Part shown: positions 24,377-34,100 of the stretch, one piece after another
Numbering within the stretch: the first letter of the stretch is position 1
How the letters are laid out: each line of letters begins with the position of its first letter
NCBI GenBank assembly: GCA_026210745.1
Contig: CP110630.1
Coordinates: 2,852,001-2,916,000, forward strand
Length of the DNA: 64,000 nt
Direction of reading: 5' to 3'
Source of the DNA: Exobasidium rhododendri
Taxonomy: Eukaryota > Basidiomycota > Exobasidiomycetes > Exobasidiales > Exobasidiaceae
The notes under the pieces: model-generated
Seen by the model: the letters and a program-made list of their open reading frames with translations, nothing else
Told to the model about the DNA's origin: nothing
The model's database searches: none
Translations under genes and position numbers: made by a program

Positions 24377-25376
24377 TCATGTAGAGCGGAACTTTGGCAC
24401 ACCTACATCCCAGGGTCCTCTTCTTCCTTGTTTCCATCCTTGAGCTTTTCGCATCCAAGCCGGACAGACGATACTGAGAAAAAGTACGGTCAAGAGATTG
24501 ACGATGGCTGCTGTGGTGGAAAAGGCGGCCAAGGAGTAGCAGCTAGCGAGTGTGACGAACGCCGTGTAGAGGAGCGAGAATGTTGCTCTTCTGTTCTGAC
24601 TCGGATGATGTCGCCGCCGCTTGAACCAGAGAGGGAGAAAGGCAAAGAGGAAGATGGATGCTAGCATGAGAGAAAATGCTTGTATGGGGCCGTTCAAGCG
24701 AGACGCCAAGACTATGCTGGAGCACAACGATGCATTCAGCGATAGTGTCGCTGGTAGCTGTGTCTGTCGCTCTTCGGAATCTTCTTTGTCTGGCTTTGAT
24801 GAGCTGCTGTAATCGGCCAGTGTGAAGCTAAGAAGGAAGAGAGTAGTCGAAAGAGCGGCGATTGAATCCCCCGTCGTTGCTTCCGTCAGCGTTTTGAGTA
24901 GAGGGGAGAGGGCGAGAATGACGAGGCAAAGCAATGCGTAGGACAAGGGCTGAGCGAGAGGTCGTGAAGGGGTGCGGTGATCTCTAGTCACCTCCTTACT
25001 AGCCAAAGTGCGAGTGTTGGACGCACAAAGGACGATGGATATGGCACTGCCGGAAGCCAATGTTTCCGGCAGGATATGTCCGCTTTCCAGTCGCAGAAAG
25101 AGTCCTACGAAGAGCAGTGTCGTGCTGAGATGCTGACTCATTGGCAGGGAGTAGATGACCAAGTCTTGGAATGTTGGAAGCCGGCTAGAAGCTATTCAAG
25201 GTGGGCATCAGCATTACGTTTTCCCAAACCTTCGATCATACCCCACTAGACTTCCACCACTCACGCCCAGACTGCAGCCTTTGCAGGAAGTCGCCTGGAA
25301 CATAGTTGTCAGGGAAGGGCTGACGAGTCCACAGGATCCTCCGCCAGGGCTGAAATGTATGATCTGGTGATGCCAT
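24377..25376 (-). CDS. GPI2: GPI-GlcNAc transferase subunit Gpi2 / PIG-C
   Basis: Gpi2 is a subunit of the ER complex that adds GlcNAc to phosphatidylinositol, the first step of GPI-anchor synthesis. The exons on the minus strand are 25376-25265 and 25191-24377, giving 308 aa. The start ATG gives MASPDHTFQPWRR, and the family N-terminal signature RQPFPDNYVPGDFL follows in exon 1. Exon 2 carries MSQHLSTTLLFVGLF, then LLKTLTEATTGDSI, DSIAALSTTLFLLSF, TLSLNASLCSSIVLASRL and the C-terminal GPWD. Six to eight hydrophobic helices are visible. A Ser/Lys/Glu insert sits where the family has a loop after FADYS. The gene is divergent from the isocitrate dehydrogenase gene and convergent with NIF3 (119 bases between stops). 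Confidence 0.93.
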
Positions 25377-25744
25377 CCATCAAATCACAGGAAGAGATGC
25401 CGTCCTCAAGTATCATATTGGCGCTGAATCGGAATCCGACTCCGACTCCGTATAAGTTGATTTTGGGGGAAAGGAAGATCATCCTTACCCCATACGCTAG
25501 CAGGTCCGCTGCAACACCAATAATACTTACCTCAAGACTTCAAAGTCTGTATTCACTTCTCCACATTTACTATATTTGATTGCGAGTTACTATCGCAAAT
25601 GCTCAGGCCGTCTTGGATTCTCGCTTTTTTTCCTTTTTCTCTCTTTTGGCTGGAATCTCGTTAGATCGCCTTTGCCGTCTTCTTGTGTATATTCAAACTA
25701 AGGTACCTGTCTGCTTTCCCCCTTGGTATTTCCTCCCTTCACAC
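25377..25744. promoter_or_regulatory. Divergent promoter region GPI2 / IDP
   Basis: This is 368 bases between divergent start codons. A TCCGACTCCGACTCCG direct repeat lies near 25431-25450 and a CT/TTTTTCC-rich stretch at about 25620-25650, likely the IDP leader. No TATA box is evident. Confidence 0.5.
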
Positions 25745-27621
25745 ATGCTTGGTATCGCCACGAGACAATCCTCTTGCTTGGCTACTTGTGCTCGATCATC
25801 GACTCGATTCAACTCTCCTTCCCTGGTGTGCAACTCGCATCGACTTCGCACAGACTCTTACGTATCGACAGCGTTCTTATCCGGTCGTTCCTCTGCTGTA
25901 AATAGCTTCCGACTCTTCTCCTCTTCGACACTCAAAATGGCACCCAGTGAGTCTGTGGTGCTACTGTGAGACGTTCCTTTCAGCAATGCTCACTATACTT
26001 TTCTCGGCGCAGGTAAAATCAAGGTCAAGGGACCCGTCGTCGAGATGGACGGGGATGAGATGACTGTGGGTGGCGGATGGCGTTGAAGAGTACACCGACC
26101 TGCCGCATTGACAAACTTCCGCCTTCTCGTCCTCTTCTCTGTGCAGCGTATCATCTGGCACAAGATCAAAGAGGAGGTAAATCTTCAGGAAAGGGCAGGA
26201 GTAAGAAGGGTAGCTGCAAACAGGGTCTGACTCTCTTTCTTCCTTTGCCCCGTGTCCCTTCAGCTAATTCTCCCCTACTTGGACATTGACATCAAGTACT
26301 ACGATTTGAGCGTCACGAACCGAGATGCCACTGACGATCAAGTGACTGTTGATGCAGCCGAGGCAACCAAAAAGTATCAAGTTGGTATCAAGTGCGCGAC
26401 CATCACTCCTGACGAGCAACGAGTGGAGGAGTTCAAGTTGAAGAAGATGTGGCTCTCACCAAACGGAACGATCCGAAACATCCTGGGAGGCACCGTCTTC
26501 AGAGAGCCAATCGTGCTAGAGAAGATTCCCAAGCCTGTCCCAGGTTGGGTGAAGCCCATCTGCATTGGTCGACACGCTTTTGGTGATCAGTACCGATGTC
26601 AGAACTTTGCCGTTGCCAAGGCAGGAAAGTTCACGATGCAGTTCACACCTGAAGACGGGAGTGAACCGCAAAAGTGGGACATCTTCAACTTTCCGGAAAA
26701 GGGAGGTGTCGGTATGGCAATGTACAACACAACAGACAGCATCACTGGATTCGCACAAGCTAGTTTCCGAATGGCGCTAGACAAGGAGATGCCACTCTAC
26801 CTCAGCACAAAGAACACCATCTTGAAAGCTTACGATGGTCAGTTCAAGGACATCTTTGAGGCCATCTACCAAAAAGAGTACAAGGCTGAATTTGAAAAGA
26901 AGGGACTATGGTATGAGCATCGCTTGATCGATGACATGGTCGCGCAAGCTATCAAGGGAGACGGTGGATTCGTGTGGGCTTGCAAGAATTACGACGGAGA
27001 TGTGCAATCTGACATCTTGGCGCAAGGATTCGGTTCGTTGGGAATGATGACCTCTGAGCTTGTCACACCGTGAGTTGCCGTTGGGCCAAGAGGGGGGGGG
27101 GAGGGAGCCAAGGCGCGGTGTTCCTGCTATACTGATCTCAGAACCTTTTTCCTTTTCGCGCAACAGCGACGGCCTCATCATGGAATCAGAAGCAGCTCAT
27201 GGAACAGTTACTCGACACTACCGGGAGCATCAAAAGGGCAATGAGACCAGCACTAACAGTGTCGCATCAATCTATGCCTGGACAAGGGGCCTAATCTTCA
27301 GAGGAAAGCTTGACAAGAACCAGGAGCTCATCACCTTTGCACAGACGCTCGAAAAGGCTTGTGTTGATGCTATCGACAGGGATGGCATCATGACAAAGGA
27401 CTTGGCACTCGCCATCCATGGCAAGAACATGAAGAGAGAACATTACGTGACGTGAGTCCTTTCACACAAAGAGAGGGGAGACAGGCGAAGACGTGTGAAC
27501 AGGAACCTCTTATCATACTCTATTCCCTCCCATTCACAGCACCACTGGCTACTTGGACCACGTCCGCGACATGCTCAAGAAGGGTCTCGTCGAATCGGGC
27601 ATCTCTACAGGCAAACTCTGA
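25745..27621 (+). CDS. IDP1: NADP-dependent isocitrate dehydrogenase with mitochondrial presequence
   Basis: This enzyme oxidatively decarboxylates isocitrate to 2-oxoglutarate, making NADPH. The exons are 25745-25946, 26013-26065, 26147-26176, 26264-27069, 27167-27451 and 27540-27621, giving 485 aa. The first 64 residues are rich in Arg and Ser with few acids ([29 protein letters not shown]), a mitochondrial presequence. An in-frame ATG at 25937 ([20 protein letters not shown]) would give a 421-aa cytosolic form. Active-site blocks are [48 protein letters not shown] and [12 protein letters not shown]. Exon 3 is a 30-nt micro-exon coding [10 protein letters not shown]. The C-terminus ends GKL, near but not equal to a peroxisomal PTS1. 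Confidence 0.96.
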
Positions 27622-27777
27622 AGCTCGAAAAGAATCTACCATTTTCCTCCTTTAGACTGACTGTAGAAGAAGCTCTAGACGATGCTGATAAGTTCATAAT
27701 TGCGGTCACCCCCCCTTTCTTCTAGGTTGTGTTTTTACAGATGGATATAAGACGTGCGATGATTGGAGAGATTGCAA

Positions 27778-28562
27778 TCATGTCTGGAATTTGCGTTTTG
27801 TGGCTAGTTCGTTGAGGAGAGTGGCTAGCTGAGTTTCGTCCTTTGGTGCAAGGCTATACCGCAAAAAGGAGGTAGAAGTCATCATTTAGTTGCGAGTGAT
27901 GAAGAACAGAGTGATAGTTCCTGACACTCACGTTGGTATGAGCACTTTCGCTTCTTCGACATCTTCACAATTCAGATTAGCCAATTGAGCCATTTCAAAT
28001 CGAGACAAGCGCATATGATCGTCGTCTGGTGGGATCGCGTTGCCTTCGTCGTCCACTTGATCTAGTACACCATATTCTTGCAACTCCTCTCTAACTTTTC
28101 GCACCATATCCTCATCTTTGTATTTACTGAACATTTCACAGTACTCGAAACATTTCTTGAAGACGCTGAAGAGGCAGAGGGGCAAAAGCAGCAGCGATTT
28201 GATTTCAGCAATCGATCGGAGAACGTCGCTCCACAATTCCAACGTTGAACCTACGGGTTTTGCATAGCATCTCTAGTCCCTGCCGCCTCTTCTTTTTCCT
28301 GATTGACTGCCCTCACGAGTAGCTGTCTAGCCTCTGATATGGTCATGGCACCTCCTCCATCCCTCTGCAATTTCTCCTCGTCAAAATCTTGTGCAAAAGA
28401 AGAAAGATCCGAGTACTATTCGTTAGACGGACTTTCTCTCTCGACGCCGAAACGAGATACTGGCCACTCCACAATCTCACCTGGCCCAAGCTTGCCCTGT
28501 GAGGCATCTACCTCGTCTTCCCTCCTATCACGTCGTCGTCGTTGCGGCTTGGAAGATGACAT
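27778..28562 (-). CDS. RPB4: RNA polymerase II subunit Rpb4
   Basis: Rpb4 forms the stalk of RNA polymerase II with Rpb7 and acts in initiation, mRNA export and decay. The exons on the minus strand are 28562-28481, 28387-28255, 28165-27932 and 27853-27778, giving 174 aa. The start is [16 protein letters not shown], followed by KLGPDFDEEKL, which matches the family LKLGPEF block only if the AAG acceptor at 28388 is used. A TAG acceptor 28 nt upstream would cause a frameshift. Further blocks are MTISEARQLL, YCEMFSKYKD, LSRFEMAQLANLNCEDVEEA, LIPTLAP and the C-terminal LLNELATKRKFQT. A linker with DDEGNAIPPDDD sits between the helices. The gene is divergent from VMA5 across 344 bases. Confidence 0.93.
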
Positions 28563-28906
28563 GGTGGAACGTCACACCGAAGGTCTTATAATAGCGTGGC
28601 TTTGGGACAAGTCGAGATCGTCAACGATTGATCGCTGCTGTTCACGTGTTCCTTGTATCTACCACACAACGGAAAATGGCCGTGCGCTTCCAGAAGCCAT
28701 CAGTAACCGCTCTCTACGTACGACACTTTGGCTGTTCTCCTGAGTAGCGTCGACGTTCCCAGGAGGATCTTACATACCTCTCATCTACTCTTTCCGCCTG
28801 CCAACTGCCGCAAGGACCTCTACAGCTCCTTCCGAGTGTCAGGCCTCTTACCCACCTTCTTTTCCATCTGCGGATCATCGACGAATCCCCTGTCTCATCC
28901 GTCGAA
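28563..28906. promoter_or_regulatory. Divergent promoter region RPB4 / VMA5
   Basis: This is 344 bases between divergent start codons. No TATA box is obvious; a short TATAATA lies near 28587 on the plus strand. An open frame on the plus strand (28303-28743) crosses RPB4 exons antisense and is not supported as a gene. Confidence 0.5.
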
Positions 28907-30533
28907 ATGCCCTCCGATCTTGCCTATTGGTTCATCACAGTTCCCATTCAAAATCATGACCCTCATGCCATGATGTCAAGTGTCAGCCATGCACTGCTCA
29001 AAGACAATACAACAACGGCCGATGAGATTGGTATCCTCTCGCTCCCGCCTTTGAAGACTGGCACACTGGAGTCCTTGATATCTCTATCTGAAGATTTGCC
29101 CAAACAAGACACAGCATTCACCGGAGTAGTTGCGAAGATCGTCGATATCTTGCGTAATTTACTCAACAATGACGCAGATGCTTTGAGCCAGCATGTGCAA
29201 GTGAATGAAAAGTCCCTAGATGATTATATTTTGGGGTGGGGTTGGAACGGGCAGAAGTACAGAACAGATCGAAGTTTGAGAGAGATTATGGAAACTCTAG
29301 GCAAGGTGTGTTGTACTTCAGATAATGACCGAGGACAGCTGAGTGGATGCACCTTAAGTACAATCACTCACACGCTCGCTCTTTGTCTCAATAGGAAATG
29401 ACGTCGATTGACAATGTCATGAAGACAAAGCTGAACAATTACAATCTGGCCAAAGGTCAACTACAACAGCTCCAGCGGAAAAAGACGTGAGAGAGAGTGT
29501 CAGCATTATTCCAGGCTCTGAGTGCGTTCACTGATGAGTGGGAAGATCCATCCTCTGCAGTGGCAATCTCTCCGTTCGCTCTTTGGCAGATGTGGTCCAC
29601 AAGGAAGATTTTGCCGATACACACTCGGAATACCTAGAAACACTGCTTGTCGCCGTTCCAAAGTGAGTTAGGGTAGCAGCAAACTTCGAGAGTTGCTCAA
29701 TCACTGATCTACATCACTGCGTCAGAAACAACATCAAAGACTGGCAGTCCAAGTATGAGAGACTTACCTCGATGGTAGTTCCGCGATCGTCAAAGTGAGA
29801 GCACGGAACTTTACAGCTAGAAAGACCTCCGTCTAAATACTCCTCTTCCTTTCCAGTAAATTGGCTGCTGACGATGAATTTGCGCTCTTCAACGTCACTG
29901 TCTTCAAGAAGGTGAAAGAAGAGTTCAGTCAAAAGTGCAGGGAGAGCAAGTGAGTGTGCCGAAAGGGAGTGGGAAAGGAAAAAGTTACAGAATGTGGATG
30001 TATGGCTCAATCAACTGAACTCATACGTTTCTCCTCCGCTTCAGATTCCAAGTTCGTGAATTTGTCTGGGACGATCAGGTAGCTGAAAAGCAAAGGATAG
30101 AGTTGGAAGAAGCAAATGTGTCTGAGAAGGAACTCTGGACCGAATTATTGCGATTGGCGAGAACGAATTTTTCAGAAGCATACATGGTACTCACTCATTT
30201 GAAGGTGATTCGAAGCTTTGCCGAAAGCGTACTACGGTATGGTCTTCCGGCAGAGTACTTTGGGATCGCTGTCAAGGTGAGATCTGTCCGATGAGAATTA
30301 CTATGATGGCACAGGTAACTCACTCTGACCCCTCTGTCCTTCAGCCGAACCCAAAGAGGAGCAAAGCTGTACTCTCCGTTCTTGTCTCGCATTATTCGTA
30401 CCTTGCGGGTTCTTCTACCGTCAAGAAAGACAAGGGTACGGGAAGCGGCGAGACACCCGGAGAATATGCAGCATTACTGGAGCAGGAAGAGTGGCCCTTT
30501 GTTCTCACAGAGCAATTCCTGGTCGCAGTCTAG
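28907..30533 (+). CDS. VMA5: V-type proton ATPase subunit C
   Basis: Subunit C joins the V1 and V0 sectors of the vacuolar proton pump and controls reversible assembly. The exons are 28907-29305, 29395-29486, 29561-29662, 29726-29794, 29857-29949, 30045-30276 and 30345-30533. This gives 391 aa, the size of yeast Vma5 (392). Family blocks are YWFITVPIQ, LDDYILGWGWNGQKYRTDRS, VMKTKLNNYNLAKGQLQQLQ, GNLSVRSLADVV, EYLETLLVAVPK, VVPRSSN, LFNVTVFKKVKEEF, VREFVWDD, SEAYMVLTHLKVIRSFAESV, RYGLP and the C-terminal FVLTEQFLVAV. With six introns it is the most intron-rich gene here. All junctions are in phase. Confidence 0.96.
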
Positions 30534-31188
30534 CTTTCTATAGCTCTTATACATCCAAAGTTCACCGTGCCATTTCTCCCCTCTTTCCGGACCGTCACGT
30601 TCGTGGGTGTTGTCTGCTTGCATTGACCATTATAGTACGCCCCTCTTCTTGCCTTTGCTGTAGGAAGCCTCACTATGTGGCGAGGTCAGGCACTCATCTC
30701 TGTGGCGCTAAATTGTTCTCGTTAAGTCGGATGCATAGCAGGGACATGGCAATTGCATGGATTCAAAATATTAGAAGAGAAGAGAGAGAGAGAGAGCGAG
30801 AAAGACCCGGTATATATAAACATGATCGGAAGAGAATGGCGACGGTCTCGGGGGTGAGGACTATTCTACAGGAGTTGTCAAGGGGTGGTATGATCATGGT
30901 AAAGTGGTGACGGAGTTTTCGAGAAGGCTTCGGGGCAGACGATTTTGACCGGGCGAGATGTGGGGAAGGAGTCGTGGGAAAGGGAAAGGATGCCAGATAA
31001 AGATACACGGTGAAGGGAGTATAGAGGGGACGGGGGAGCAGAATGAGCCTGTGAGAAATCGCGGCGTGACAAGACGCAAGAGCAGACCGAGAGAGAGGCT
31101 TCCTCAATACTTGACAAGAAGCATCGAGTCGGTTGTCGCGTAAAATGAAAGAAAGAAAGAAAGCATCTCCAAGTAGAGGCGAAGAAGT
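30534..31188. other. Convergent 3' intergenic region VMA5 / SWI1
   Basis: This is 655 bases between stop codons. It holds a GA-rich microsatellite at about 30775-30805 followed by TATATATAAA near 30812. The region from 30840 on is purine-rich (GGGGA, AAGGGA runs). No protein frame with recognisable content was found; the open frames at 30763-31143 are low complexity. Confidence 0.55.
30775..30805. repeat. GA microsatellite
   Basis: Near-perfect AG dinucleotide repeat in the VMA5/SWI1 3' region. Confidence 0.8.
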
Positions 31189-34100
31189 CTACGATAAGAT
31201 AGCCCAGGGCTGAGAGGAAACGGTCTCATCTTCATGAGCTTGATCCCACCAGCCTTCGTCGAGGTCGGACGAACTCCTCGTGATTGGTGCATCGGTGTTG
31301 TCAAACTTGAAATGATTGGTGGTGGCGGTGAGCGGAAAGTCGGCGGAGGTTCCAGTCAACTTGGAAAGAGCGTCTTGATAATTGTCACCTTTCGATCTTG
31401 CGGCCCTTTCTCCTTCCTCTGTAGGGCTTGTCGTACTCCACGGTGTGCCTCCTATTTCCAGTCCGATCAAGTTGAGCTTCTTGTGGAGCGAGGAGGATGT
31501 CGTACTGCTGCTTGCTCGCGAGCTGTCCACCAGCTCAGGAGTATCGCCGGGACCACAAGACGAAGAAGAGGCGGCGGCGGCAAGAAGTTGATCCAGCTCA
31601 GCTTGAGGATCATCTAAAAAAGACTCGGGTGCCATTGCCTCCTCGTCGATAAAGTCGAACAGGTCGATCTCTACTTGACTATCAGCATCTTTTGTTGTTG
31701 TCGATGTCTGCTGCAACGTAGACGTGGCATCTTTCCTGGACGGTAGGACCGCCTGCTCCATGAATGTTGTTGATTCGATTGGGAACGAGTTCTCTTCGTG
31801 CCCCAGCAGAGTGAGAATGGACTCCAGGTACTTGCCGTCTGCTGCACCGTCTGAAGTAGAATCGACTGAATGCAAATTTTGACTCCTTCCATTTCCATCG
31901 AATGCAACAAGCTCTTGCCAGCTCGATTCCGCAAATGCAGCCGGGTCGCTTTCCGCCACGTTCGCCTCGTCAGCCAGACTATAAAGTTCCGTTTCATTCC
32001 TCGAAAGACCTCCATCATCGAGCGGCAGGGTGATGATCTCATTGTCATTCTTGACTCGAGCAGCTTCGGCTATCTCTGCCTTTACTTCCATCAAGATATC
32101 TTGACTAGTCTTTGCCTTTGGTTTTGGAGTGGTGGCAGTAGGTGCAGCGGTGCTCGGGACATTGCCTGCTGCCTTTTTCCCCTTGCCTTTTGCCGGCGCT
32201 CGCTTGCCCTTCACCGCCGTACCAGTCTGGCTAGGAGATGCCATAGCAAGTTGGGGAGAAGTGTGGTTCTTAGTTGCACCGACGCTTTCGTTATTGACCA
32301 TCCGAGAAGCGGTTGCCGGACTTGCATCAGGTCCATTTTTTCCCTTTTTCACAGGTGGCTGCTTTAGGTCTTCCATCCGTAAGCCTCTTTTGATGCCTAG
32401 CAAATTCGATCCATCAGAGGCGTTGCTTCCCATCTGTAGCTGTTGACTCAGACCTTGCTGCTGCTGCTGCTGCCAGTGTTGTTGTGGTTGTTGCATTTGC
32501 TGTTGATGAGCAGCCTGTAGCTGCTGCTGTTGATGCTGCAAAAGCTGTGCTCTCCTGGCTGCCGTCTCCTTCTTGTACTCTTCAATAATGAAGTTCGAGA
32601 TGGTCGGATTGCTGGTGCGGACGTAGTGAATGCATCGGCTCATCTGCATCTTCAGCTTGTCCAGATCTGCTTTGCGAAGGATACATTGTCGACTTGGTAG
32701 GAGGTCCAGTTGATCTCGGAACATGTACGCCATAATCTTCAACCTCTTCGCTGGTTCTAGATGATTCTGCATAGCGTAAAAGACTGGCAGAAGAGCATTG
32801 ACTGTGTCCAAGACCCATGTCAACTTGGACACTTCGTTGAGTACCTCTTCTCGCTCAGCTTCTGGCATAGTCGTGTTCACAGTCAGCCTCGGCCGTGTAC
32901 GGCTCAATTCTTCATCGATCCTTGCCATCACTGCTCTCGCTTCCTCCAGTTGTTTTTCCGAGACAGGTATCAATTTTGGTTCCGGATTGAGACCATCACC
33001 GGCTTCAGGAGGTGGTCTAGAAGTGGCGCTTGACCCAGACGCCTGATTCTGTTCGAGTTTATTGAAGCCTTGCTGCTGAGCTTGTTGTGGAGGCACAGCG
33101 GAAGAGAGAGGCATCTGTGGTTGCGGTGGCAGTTGTTGCTGTTGCGGCACTACCGGTCCCGAGAAGCTGTTGAACTGATTCTGCGAGGGATTCGACATCA
33201 TCTGAGACTGCTGCTGCTGCTGGTGCTGCTGGTGCTGTTGCTGAGTGACTTGCTGCTGCTGTTGAGAAGTCTGCTGGTTCATCGCATATGGAGGTTGACC
33301 TTGCTGTTGTGGAGGCAGTCCTTGCGCTGCCTGCATCGCCAGTCTTTGCTGATGTTGCTGTTGCGCAATCTTCAACTGATTTTGGAAGTGCGAAATCTGT
33401 TGTTGACGATAGTAAGAGGCATACTGTTCTTGGGTCTGGTTCAACGCTGCTAATTTCTCAGGCGGTAGAATAGGAGCTGCGGGGAAATTGATGGGTTTCC
33501 CGTTGAAATTGAACGTCGAGTTCGCAGGGGCAAGAGGTCTCTGCTGATCTTGTTGCTGTGGGACAGGTGGACGGGCAGCGGGGAATGATGCCTGGCCTTG
33601 CTGAATTTGCTGCTGAGGTATTGGCCGCTGCTGCGAATTCATTCGCGCCATCAGCATCTGGTGTTGTGCAGCCTTCTGCCACACTTCTTCGAACGGCGCC
33701 AGGTAGTTGCGATAGGCCATCTCTAGCTCATGCGCTAGCTCATAGCATTTGGGACTCGTGGATGGTGCCAATTCCATGGCAGCCACTATACCTGCCCACA
33801 TTCCTTTTTTGGAGACAGCTTCGCTACCGCCTTGTCCTTGCACTGCTTGATAGCAGCGGAAAAGGTCCAGTCTTTGATTGTTGATGATCGGAGTCGTGGT
33901 AATCGGTTGATTGCGCTTTGCCATGACATCGTTGAGTGCTCGGATGAACTGCTCTGGCTTTAGGTTCATCGAGTTACTCGAATGAAGGGGTCGCACGACT
34001 TGTTGATTAGGCATCGATTGTTGCTGTTGCTGCTGACCCAAGCTCAAGCCAGGACCAAGGTGGGGAGACTGATTCAGAGTAGCAAACTGTTGCTGTTGAA

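Noticed and set aside
27601-27640. Peroxisomal readthrough or PTS1 on isocitrate dehydrogenase
   Set aside because: The end is GKL, not a canonical SKL-type signal, and the stop context is TGA AGC rather than the TGA CTA used for readthrough in fungi.
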